DNA from: Haladaptatus salinisoli
GTDB taxonomy: Archaea > Halobacteriota > Halobacteria > Halobacteriales > Haladaptataceae
NCBI RefSeq assembly: GCF_020614375.1
Contig: NZ_CP085328.1
Location: 423,260-487,259 of the forward strand
Length of the DNA stretch: 64,000 nt
Direction: 5' to 3'
Position 1 is the stretch's first letter. Every line of letters starts with the position of its first letter. Below are positions 25,534-33,246 of the stretch, piece by piece. The translations under genes were made by a program, and so were the position numbers. The notes beneath the pieces were generated by a model. That model was not told the origin of the DNA and did not search any database. It saw nothing but the letters and a program-made list of their open reading frames with translations.

Positions 25534-25858
25534 GTAAACAGCCGCCAGCTAGAGTAAAAGTGGATACGCCAGGGGTAGTATAGTCTACAAACATGGCCGT
25601 GTTGAAACCTTCAAGAGGTGATCGGTTCTAGCGGTTGGACTGAATACAGGGCGCATATTTAACAGCCAGCGTATTGCTTCTCATAGGATACTAATCGTTC
25701 AATATGGAGGGTCTATGTCTCAGTCACGGTGAAAGAACCAGAGGAAGCTGGACGTGCTCACCTTCAATATTCTTCATATTACTTTCAGTTCTCATCTCGC
25801 TTTCAGTGTCAGTGACATCCGTGATCGGTATGTACATCGGCGTGCATCAGTTTGGACA
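25534..25858. other. intergenic, AT-rich
   Basis: No gene. A degenerate GTAGTATAGTCTAC (25570 region) and an ATACTAATCG half-site (near 25688) recall the recurrent palindrome. Confidence 0.35.
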
Positions 25859-26509
25859 ATGGCTACTGAAGCGTCGTTTACGATCCCTTCTGACCAATTC
25901 CCCTTGGGGAGCGTATTCAACCAGCTACCGGAAGTGACAGTCGAACTGGAGCGCCTTATCCCGGCGCAAGACGTGGTGATTCCCTACTTCTGGGTTCGAG
26001 GGACAAAAGTTGATGACATCGAGGATGCGTTTACTAACCATCCGGGAGTGAAGAGCATCCACCTCGTCGATTCCGTCGAGGATGAATATTTATTGCGTGT
26101 CGAGTGGGCGCTGGGGTATAACGGCGTTCTGAGCACGCTGATCGAGACAGAAGTTCCGCTCATTAAAGCAGTCGGCACTCAACACCAGTGGACGTTCGAC
26201 ATTCGTGGCGACGATCGAAGCGATATTGCGGACTTCCAGCAACGCTGTCGAGAATTAAATATCCCAATTACACTGACAAAACTTCACGCGCTCACTCCGA
26301 TAGAGTCGGAGACAGAGGCGGCGCTAACCGAGACGCAACAGGAGGCGCTGGTGCTTGCCTACGATCGCGGATATTTCAACTCACCACGTGAGGTGACAAT
26401 GGCAGAACTCGGGGAGGAACTTGGGATTACACAGCAGGCAGTTGCGTCTCGACTCCGACGTGGTATCAATCACATCCTCGGACGGACGCTTTCTGAAACA
26501 GAGGGGTGA
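25859..26509 (+). CDS. Bat-type regulator (sensor + HTH_10)
   Basis: A 216-residue protein starting MATEASFTIPSDQFPLG. It is the closest paralogue of the Bat-type gene at 8928 (shared PYFWVRG, HLVDSVEDEYL, TETQQEALVLAYDRGYF, ELGITQQAV). The recognition helix differs (QQAVASRLRRG versus QQSLSSRLRRG). It sits 78 bases before a DUF7344-Bat operon on the same strand. In-frame starts further upstream lack homology. Confidence 0.9.
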   Translation: MATEASFTIPSDQFPLGSVFNQLPEVTVELERLIPAQDVVIPYFWVRGTKVDDIEDAFTNHPGVKSIHLVDSVEDEYLLRVEWALGYNGVLSTLIETEVPLIKAVGTQHQWTFDIRGDDRSDIADFQQRCRELNIPITLTKLHALTPIESETEAALTETQQEALVLAYDRGYFNSPREVTMAELGEELGITQQAVASRLRRGINHILGRTLSETEG

Positions 26510-26587
26510 CTCCGATAGACAGCTTTAAAAACGATTTGTATAGTCAAAAGTCACTCTGATTATCACAAATCATCTGAGTTTATCGTA

Positions 26588-26911
26588 ATGAGTGGGGATA
26601 GTATTGAAGTCGGAGCGGTGTTCGAAGCATGTGGAGACCAACACCGGCGCATTGTTCTTGCCGTACTCGCAGATCAACAGCGGTCAATAACGCTGAGCGA
26701 ACTCACGAAGATGATCGTCAAACGCAATCATCACATGCCACTTTCAGAGGCTTCTGACGAGGAACTCACACAGATCAAGAGTTCGCTGTATCACTGTCAT
26801 CTCCCGAAGTTGGCCGATGCAAACCTCATCTCCTTCGATATGAACCGGAAACTCGTTGCACTCCACGAGGATACCGAGACTATAAATCAAGAAACGCTCT
26901 TCGACAAATGA
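26588..26911 (+). CDS. DUF7344 winged-helix regulator
   Basis: A 107-residue protein. Core FEACGDQHRRIVLAVLAD, then LSELTKMIVKR, then the signature SLYHCHLPKLADANLISFDMN. Its stop overlaps the start of the Bat-type gene (ATGA), so the two are coupled. The promoter has a TATA-like region near 26565. Confidence 0.87.
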   Translation: MSGDSIEVGAVFEACGDQHRRIVLAVLADQQRSITLSELTKMIVKRNHHMPLSEASDEELTQIKSSLYHCHLPKLADANLISFDMNRKLVALHEDTETINQETLFDK

Positions 26912-27612
26912 CTGGCACAATCGTTGATGTAACCGTCCCAACCAAGCAGTTTACACTCGAACACACCCTCGGTGAATTCGAGACAGTGACGTTTGAGGTG
27001 AAGCAGATGGTCGCCACGACTCAGGACAGCTTGATGCCGTTCATGCGGATCGAAACAACCGATTGCGCCAGGCTTGAATCGGCATTTGCCACTGACGACA
27101 GTGTTGCTGACTTCGAGCGAATCGCCGACTTCGATACTAACTGTCTATATCAACTTGAATGGAGTGAGTGCATTGATAACCGGATTCGGGTTCTCGTTGA
27201 TCACAATGCAACTGTCCTGACCGCAACGGGACAAGATGATACATGGGACCTTCGGCTGTTATTTGCCGACCACAACGCAATTAGCCGAACAAATACGTCT
27301 TGCAAGGAGCATGGCATCGACTTCGACGTCAAAAATATTCATGAACTCAGCGGACAACAATGCAAACGATTCGGCCTCACGGATTCTCAACAAACGGCGC
27401 TTCGACTTGCCGCCGCCCGTGGCTATTACTCGGTTCCTCGCGATGTCATGGCAGAAGACTTGGCCGCAGAACTTGGTATTACTCATCAAGCCCTCTCTGA
27501 GCGACTGCGGCGCGGCCATGGAAGTCTAGTAGATCATCTACTCAGTAATGGAAGCGGGACACCCGAACTCACGGAACTAAGACAGACTGAGCGCGAAGAG
27601 GAGACGAGTTAG
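26908..27612 (+). CDS. Bat-type regulator coupled to DUF7344
   Basis: A 234-residue protein. The N-terminal sensor-like domain (VPTKQFTLEHTLGEFE, VLTATGQDDTWDLRLLF) is followed by an HTH_10 at about residues 155-215 (LTDSQQTALRLAAARGYYSVPRD, LGITHQALSERLRRGHGS). A hydrophilic tail rich in Glu ends the protein. Co-translated with the preceding DUF7344 gene. Third DUF7344-Bat pair in the window, here in the opposite gene order. Confidence 0.9.
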   Translation: MTGTIVDVTVPTKQFTLEHTLGEFETVTFEVKQMVATTQDSLMPFMRIETTDCARLESAFATDDSVADFERIADFDTNCLYQLEWSECIDNRIRVLVDHNATVLTATGQDDTWDLRLLFADHNAISRTNTSCKEHGIDFDVKNIHELSGQQCKRFGLTDSQQTALRLAAARGYYSVPRDVMAEDLAAELGITHQALSERLRRGHGSLVDHLLSNGSGTPELTELRQTEREEETS

Positions 27613-27805
27613 AAGATGAGAGTGAAGAAAAATGCATTGCTGTACGCACTGGCAATATTATAGGCTCATCCCCACGGATTCGGGATTGAAATAATCTATA
27701 TTTGGTAGTTCACTGTTCACTGTTACCCACTTTCTCAAACGATTAAAGTTAGTGAAAAAGATCACGGTTTATTTACTTTCGCGGATATTCGTCTGTATAG
27801 AGAAC

Positions 27806-27952
27806 GTGAAAGTTCTCAAGTGCGTTGACTGCTCATGGAGCGCCAGTTCAACGACTTATTCTCAGCACAAGGTCGATGAGCTTGCAATCGAGCATTACCG
27901 TACGACCCACCATTCGATTACGAGTGATCAGAACGCCGAGTGCCAGTTGTGA
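27806..27952 (+). CDS. small C2H2-like zinc-binding protein
   Basis: About 48 residues from a GTG start. CVDCSWSASS, then LAIEHYRTTHH: a Cys-x2-Cys and His-x4-His pattern consistent with a single zinc finger. Small proteins of this kind are common in haloarchaea. The start is uncertain, since longer versions extend upstream into AT-rich sequence. Confidence 0.5.
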   Translation: MKVLKCVDCSWSASSTTYSQHKVDELAIEHYRTTHHSITSDQNAECQL

Positions 27953-28151
27953 ACCGTAAGTAGATAGAACTAATCAACGAACCAGCGGGATACATGCTGC
28001 AACATCCCAGTCGATCGCTTCGCTCGACAGAGCTAGTGTCTCGAGGGTGATCGTCGATTGCTGCATGGATACTCTCCGTGAGCGTTCGCTGGTCGGTACT
28101 CTCCGAGAACGTCACTTGGCGTGCCATGGATAAAACAAACTGAAGCGGTGG

Positions 28152-28541
28152 TTAGGTCGGTAGCTCTTTCCGTCCCGTTTGCACGCACGGCCAGCACGGG
28201 AAACCACCGAGACCGTCACAATCGCAGTCTTCGGGTTCGGTCTCGTCTTCGTCCTCGGATGGGAACGCCTCAAGCGTTCCGTCGTCAGTTGCGTTTTCGA
28301 CGGCGGCCATGTGCTTACAGAAGGTGTTCCGGTGGACGTGGTGGGGACACGTGCAGGCCATCAATTCACCGGTAACGTCGTCGATGGAGACCACGTAGTG
28401 GTGTTCAGCGGGGTTCTCGTGGCTCTCATTGGTGACGTCGATCAGTCCGGGGGCATCGACGTCGAAGGAGAGTTGTTCCCACTGGGCGCGGTTCTGTGCC
28501 GTCTCGTCAGCGTCACGGGCTGCGGATGGGTTTGTACTCAT
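28152..28541 (-). CDS. SWIM zinc-finger protein
   Basis: A 129-residue acidic protein. SWIM motif CxCxnCxH: ACTCPHHVHRNTFCKHMAAVE at about residues 62-83. The Cys-rich C-terminus (CDCDGLGGFPCWPCVQTG) may bind a second metal. SWIM domains bind DNA or proteins; small haloarchaeal SWIM proteins are often linked to mobile or repair functions. A broken fragment of the same motif is at 32290-32400. Confidence 0.88.
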   Translation of the reverse strand: MSTNPSAARDADETAQNRAQWEQLSFDVDAPGLIDVTNESHENPAEHHYVVSIDDVTGELMACTCPHHVHRNTFCKHMAAVENATDDGTLEAFPSEDEDETEPEDCDCDGLGGFPCWPCVQTGRKELPT

Positions 28542-28857
28542 GCTCCTTGGGTTTCATTAGGGAGAGTTCTACTCCAATGGTAAGTAACTACGAACCTTCC
28601 TTCAGAGATGAATGTGAGAATTGAGAATCTAAGTCAGACAAAGCCATTTCTATCTGTTTCTCCGGATATCCACGTACAGGCGGTTAAACGCAACGCAGAC
28701 GCAATAATTGACGGAGCAAACTTCGGTACTTAGTGAAATGACCCGTTGAGCATTTAATGACTATCAGATATTCGGGCTGCAATAGTGAGAAAATGCGCGA
28801 CGACAAGTGACCGTCCGGCAACGTAACCATTTAGATGAACGCACAACCCTTCGACGT

Positions 28858-30105
28858 ATGGAGGGAGAGCTAGCAGATATCCAGCAGGCGATTGCAGCTT
28901 CGCCGACCCCGGCTGCGGAATTCGGCCAACTATCGCAGAGCCGACAACGAGAGGTGTTCTTTTTCCTACCGCAGACGATCCAGCAGTCGCTTGTCGAGGA
29001 TATGGATCGTGAGCAATTACAGCAATTCGTCCGCAGGCTAGACCCCGACGAAGTAGCAGACATACTAGGACTGGCGGACGAAAACACACGGGCGGACGTG
29101 CTCCGACGACTCGATGAAGATCGTCAAGAAAAAGTCGAATTCTTGCTCGGATTCAGTCCCGAGAGTGCTGCCGGCCTAATGCACCTCGACTATGTCACCG
29201 TTGGAATACATCGAGACCTCGATGCCATCGCACAACGAGTTCAACGGTACGAAGCTCAAACTGGCCAGATTCCGGTCATTTTCGTTACTGAGGACGAGAA
29301 ACTCGTGGGCGAGCTCCCCGGACAGGTTCTGGCAATGATCGACCGGGAATCAGTAGATCTCCACGACCATATCCATGAGACGCCTGTGGTCACGTATGAC
29401 ACGCCCGACACGGCCGTCGTCGACGTGTTCCGAGAGAATCCCGAAAGCTCGGTGGCCGTACTAAATGACGACGGAACCATCTTGGGGGTCATCCCTGCCG
29501 AAGACCTCCTCCGCGTCATCGAGGAGGAAGCAGCCGAGACGCTCTATGAATTCACGGGTGTCCAGGAAGAAGAGAGTATCCTTGACGGCCCGCTCTCGAA
29601 GGTGCAAAATCGATACAAGTGGTTGATAATTAACCTCGGAACGGCGTTTTTGGCAGCCGCGGCAGTCGGCGTATTCGAGGATACGATTGCGGCGTTCACG
29701 CTACTGGCGGTGTACATGCCGGTCGTCGCCGGGATGGGGGGGAACGCCGGTACGCAGTCGATGGCCGTAACTGTCCGGGGAATCGCCCTGGAACAGATCT
29801 CCTTGTCGACCGGGAGTCGTGCCGTGGTCAACGAAATCATTGCGGGCGGCGCGAACGGACTCATCACGGGTGTACTTGTCGCGATCATCGCGTCGGTGTT
29901 CAATCAGAGTCCGCTTTTGGGCTTCATACTCGGCGTTTCGATGGTGCTGAACCTCGTTATCGCCGGGTTTTTTGGGACGACCATTCCGCTGGTACTCGAC
30001 CGGATCGGCAAGGATCCGGCAACGTCGGCGACGATTTTCATCACGACGGCGACAGACGTCCTAGGGTTCTTCATCTTTCTCGGGCTGGCGCAAGCAGTTC
30101 TTTGA
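28858..30105 (+). CDS. mgtE: MgtE-type Mg2+ transporter
   Basis: A 415-residue protein. The MgtE N domain (about residues 20-110, ending EVADILGLADENTRADVLRRL) is followed by a CBS pair (about residues 120-240). The C-terminal transporter domain has five membrane helices, with signature PVVAGMGGNAGTQS and the Asp near GFFGTTIPLVLDRIGKDP that lines the pore. The N and CBS domains gate on cytosolic Mg2+. The start MEGELADI has a TATA-like CATTTAGAT 24 bases upstream (leaderless); an upstream GTG would add 17 residues. Confidence 0.94.
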   Translation: MEGELADIQQAIAASPTPAAEFGQLSQSRQREVFFFLPQTIQQSLVEDMDREQLQQFVRRLDPDEVADILGLADENTRADVLRRLDEDRQEKVEFLLGFSPESAAGLMHLDYVTVGIHRDLDAIAQRVQRYEAQTGQIPVIFVTEDEKLVGELPGQVLAMIDRESVDLHDHIHETPVVTYDTPDTAVVDVFRENPESSVAVLNDDGTILGVIPAEDLLRVIEEEAAETLYEFTGVQEEESILDGPLSKVQNRYKWLIINLGTAFLAAAAVGVFEDTIAAFTLLAVYMPVVAGMGGNAGTQSMAVTVRGIALEQISLSTGSRAVVNEIIAGGANGLITGVLVAIIASVFNQSPLLGFILGVSMVLNLVIAGFFGTTIPLVLDRIGKDPATSATIFITTATDVLGFFIFLGLAQAVL

Positions 30106-30136
30106 GGTCAATCTGTCTCCGTCCGTATCGTAGGCC

Positions 30137-30556
30137 ATGCTTCTCAAACCGAAAGTCACTGGAATGATGCAGTTCGCTTCGAATTCACACAACCGAGCAT
30201 CCGCTGCGTGGCGGACGTTTCTGCGGATGCTCGAATACAAGTGTGAACGCGAAGGAACGCACTACGTTCCAGTGAACCCGCGAGGGACGACCAAAGAATG
30301 CGCGGCGTGCAGTGTGTCGTCTGATAAGCCGCTCTGGATCCGTGAACACTCCTGTCCGTCGTTCGGATTCACGGCGGATAGGGACTGGAACGCGGCCTAC
30401 AATATCCTCGTTCGAGGATTGAAGAAAGCGGATATAGGAGCGGGATGCTCCGAATCAACGCCTGTGGAGACTGCGCTCCCGACGGGAACCACTACGGTTC
30501 CTGCAAAGCCCGTCGTGGAAGCAGGAAGCCCCGTCCTCACCGCGCGAAGCGCGTAG
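30137..30556 (+). pseudogene. TnpB C-terminal remnant (IS1341/IS605-type)
   Basis: About 130 codons matching the C-terminal third of TnpB. It has the RuvC-III part (MLEYKCEREGTHYVPVNPRGTT), the zinc ribbon CAACSVSSDKPLWIREHSCPSFGF, and the catalytic-Asp motif ADRDWNAAYNIL. The fourth zinc ligand is Phe instead of Cys (CPSFGF), so even this part is degenerate. The N-terminal two thirds and left end are missing. The usual C-terminal tail (PVETALPTG) and right end follow. Confidence 0.85.
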
Positions 30557-30566
30557 GGCGGGGTAG
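30525..30566 (+). mobile_element. right end of the TnpB element
   Basis: GAAGCCCCG ... CGCGCGAAGCGCG ... GGGCGGGGTAGTTCAC: an outer stem with an inner GCGCGAAGCGC hairpin, typical of the TnpB-linked end that also specifies the guide RNA. Confidence 0.7.
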
Positions 30567-30590
30567 TTCACTTACGCAGCTGCACTTCTG

Positions 30591-30746
30591 TCACTACCTG
30601 CCGTGTATTCTGATCGTCAGTATGTTCGGAATCACTCTGCGTGGAAGCCAACCATTCTCTATTATCTCATGGTCATTCCGCTGCTCAATGTCCCGATTGC
30701 ATGCCTCTATCTGTTCTATCGGCACCGGTACATCGGGATTCCGTAA
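30591..30746 (+). pseudogene. membrane-protein C-terminal fragment
   Basis: Frame YSDRQYVRNHSAWKPTILYYL, a hydrophobic stretch, LYLFYRHRYIGIP, stop TAA. A typical end of small haloarchaeal membrane proteins with basic YRRH motif. No start and no N-terminal part. Confidence 0.45.
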
Positions 30747-30777
30747 TATCGTTTACGCGATATCGTTTAAGGGACGT

Positions 30778-32022
30778 TCACAACAAGAATGCGAATACCG
30801 GGTAGGAGCCGACAACCGCCAGCGAGGGCGTCAACACCCACATCGTAACGATACGCTTGGCCGCTGCTGGGTCGAAGAGGCTCCGCTGATCGAGATCCGC
30901 CGGCTCCTCCGCACCAACGTCAGGCACGTCTGGCAATTCTTCCGGCTTCTCTGCCGGTTCCTCGTAACGGGCAATATCGCCGATCGTTGGACTTGCAGGC
31001 ATATCCTCAGCGGGGGAGGTGACCAGCGCTCCTGTCGCGACTTCTAAATCCGGATGTTCACGTTTCGGCGTCGCAAACTCTACGAGTGTCGCTGCTCGGC
31101 TTGCCCGACCCCATCCAAGTCCAATAATCGTCGATGTCGTACTTACTGCGAGACTCGCCGGGATTCCGAAGTAGGACAGAATCGTGATGATAGTGCCACC
31201 GACTATGGAGACAATCAGTGAAGCGAGAATTGGTAGCTCCGTAATATCATCTCCTACCGTCTCCAGCGTGCGACGGGCAATGGTGAAACTGCCTAGACCG
31301 AAGGCCACCACCGCGAGCAGGACGCCCTGGTTGACGGTGAGCGACCCCCCTTCGCCGACGAGGGGGGCCACAGCGTTCGCCGCGTTCGACGCCCCCGCCG
31401 AAAACGCCATGTAGCACGCAATGACGACCACCGAGAGTGATCCGATGATGTCCTGCCGTGTCGCGTTAGGATTTAGGTAGAGTCGGGGAATCGTCCCAGA
31501 ACGGTCGAGTTGGATGAAATGGAGATCAAACCTTGTGAACGCGACATAGCGATCCAGATACGGGTAGATGTAACGCCCGACCACGATTCCGATGCAGAGG
31601 CTGATCAGCGGCGCGATGATCCATGCTGAGACGATAGTAAACATCAGTGCCTGATTGAGTGTGTTCGACGCGAGGCCCAGTCCAACGATGGCGCCAACGG
31701 CCGTCATTGAAGTCGAGGCTGGAACACCGTAGAGATTCGAAATAAGGAGTGACGCGCCGGTGAAGAACAAGACGGCGACGCTCGCGGCAGGCGTGAATTG
31801 GGTTGCCGGTACAATACTGCTGCTCATCGTCGCGATGACGTTCCGACCGACGGTCCATGCTCCGAGAAAGCCGAAGCCGACGAACAGGGCTGCTGCGGTC
31901 GCCTTCCGAAGGAGACGTGAGCCGACTGCCGGACCGAACGCTACACCCGTCGATGAGCCACCAATATTGAACCCAACGAATACGGCGACGACAACACCAG
32001 CGAGGGTTAGCACTGATACCAT
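30778..32022 (-). CDS. pit: inorganic phosphate transporter, PiT family
   Basis: A 414-residue protein with about 10 membrane segments and the two PiT signature repeats: GFNIGGSSTGVAFGPAVGS near the N-terminus and AFSAGASNAANAVAPLVG in the middle, plus GVPASTS. It takes up phosphate with a cation. A cytosolic hydrophilic stretch follows (about residues 320-395, Glu/Pro-rich), and a final helix. ATG 32022 chosen; an alternative start at 32043 adds seven residues. It lies 1.2 kb from a secreted PhoD-like phosphatase. Confidence 0.92.
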   Translation of the reverse strand: MVSVLTLAGVVVAVFVGFNIGGSSTGVAFGPAVGSRLLRKATAAALFVGFGFLGAWTVGRNVIATMSSSIVPATQFTPAASVAVLFFTGASLLISNLYGVPASTSMTAVGAIVGLGLASNTLNQALMFTIVSAWIIAPLISLCIGIVVGRYIYPYLDRYVAFTRFDLHFIQLDRSGTIPRLYLNPNATRQDIIGSLSVVVIACYMAFSAGASNAANAVAPLVGEGGSLTVNQGVLLAVVAFGLGSFTIARRTLETVGDDITELPILASLIVSIVGGTIITILSYFGIPASLAVSTTSTIIGLGWGRASRAATLVEFATPKREHPDLEVATGALVTSPAEDMPASPTIGDIARYEEPAEKPEELPDVPDVGAEEPADLDQRSLFDPAAAKRIVTMWVLTPSLAVVGSYPVFAFLL

Positions 32023-32289
32023 TGTATCCTTTCTAATCAACATTGCTGGCACCCATATAAAATCAATGAAGCCAGTTCTGAGGTATCGGTATCTTGAATA
32101 TTCGAATTTCTTCGCGCTCAAATTACGGGGGAAGTAGTTCAATGAATGGCTTCCACAAGATAGTAGCCACAAATTCGATGCGGATACACAATATCTCCTC
32201 GAAGAATTATAAAAATAAGTTTCAGAGTGATTCATTTCGTACAAATTATCGAATTTGTCAGAAGATGCCAAGAGTGATATAGTCAGGTG

Positions 32290-32400
32290 GGTTCACGACA
32301 GCACCCATTGTGTTTGCAGTGGACGTGATGCGGACACGTACAGGCCATCAGGTCGTTGCCCTCTGGGAAGTACGAAACTGCCTCTGAGTCAGTATAGGCT
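32290..32400 (-). pseudogene. SWIM-domain fragment
   Basis: The minus strand reads SYFPEGNDLMACTCPHHVHCKHN, the SWIM core of the gene at 28152 with four residues deleted between the His and the next Cys (VHRNTFCKH to VHCKH). No start. Confidence 0.6.
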
Positions 32401-32483
32401 CTCTGCGCCTGAGAAACCAAGAATTCAACGTCGGCTGTGAGAATTTCTAGTTTCCGAATCTATTTTTTTGGTTCGTGTTAGTC

Positions 32484-32909
32484 TCAACGTGCTCGCTGCT
32501 TCCATTCACGCTCTTGGTGACGTTCAAAGGCATGTCGGCAGTTCTCACCGACTGTTGCTTGGACCGTTTCTCCAAAGGCCACGAGATCAGTCATAAATGT
32601 CTCCTGGAAATTCTCAAGAATTTCGTAGGACCACCGCCCAGCGGTCACGTCATCAGAATCGTTCGGGGCGACGACACCTCGTGGGAGGTACTCATCGCGA
32701 AGCGCATCCGCGAGATTGTGGTGGTCGCACTCATGAAGGAGGTCCTCTGCCGCTGCTAAGTGATTCATTGCCCTTCCTGTATTGTGATGAAACGCTACGA
32801 GGTGTCCGTGTGCTCGATGAAGCCGTTCAATGCCCAATTCGACTTCGTGGAGTGCCTCTCGTTCAGTTTCACTCATCTCCTTGATCTGGTGTTGCTCCTT
32901 CCCCGCCAT
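32484..32909 (-). CDS. haloarchaeal helical protein, hypothetical
   Basis: A 141-residue soluble protein. Almost all helical, rich in His and Glu: ALHEVELGIERLHRAHGHLVAFHHNTGRAMNHLAAAEDLLHECDHHNLADALRD, later FMTDLVAFGETVQATVGENCRHAFERHQ. The spacing of His and Glu (HAFERHQ, LLHECDHH) suggests a metal-binding four-helix bundle like hemerythrin or rubrerythrin, but this is inference. Start MAGKEQHQIK at 32909 fits the gene better than longer frames. Confidence 0.7.
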   Translation of the reverse strand: MAGKEQHQIKEMSETEREALHEVELGIERLHRAHGHLVAFHHNTGRAMNHLAAAEDLLHECDHHNLADALRDEYLPRGVVAPNDSDDVTAGRWSYEILENFQETFMTDLVAFGETVQATVGENCRHAFERHQEREWKQRAR

Positions 32910-33246
32910 GTATAGTGTTACCATCCCTCTCACTATAGAGGTTCTGTTGCCAGCGCACGATTCCCACTCTACCGAAACCATCATGGCCACTGCTTGCCTA
33001 ATTGATGCTCTTCCAGCATAGTCATGTAGAGGCAGTGGTGCAGAAGCCTTCACAAGGAAATAGTATGACGAATCGAATGTGAAGTGGACGCGTTGGTGGG
33101 GATAAAATGCCGCAGCACTCGGTGGTCATCGCCGACAATTCGAACGAATGTGATGCTCTCGCCAACCTTCTCGGCATCGACGGTACCATCTCCGCCTCCG
33201 AATGGCCCAGTCATTTATTGATTCTCGCCAAATAGTGCATTTGAGA
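32910..33246. other. intergenic, no gene seen
   Basis: About 340 bases between divergent genes; AT-rich near both starts. It probably holds both promoters. Confidence 0.45.
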
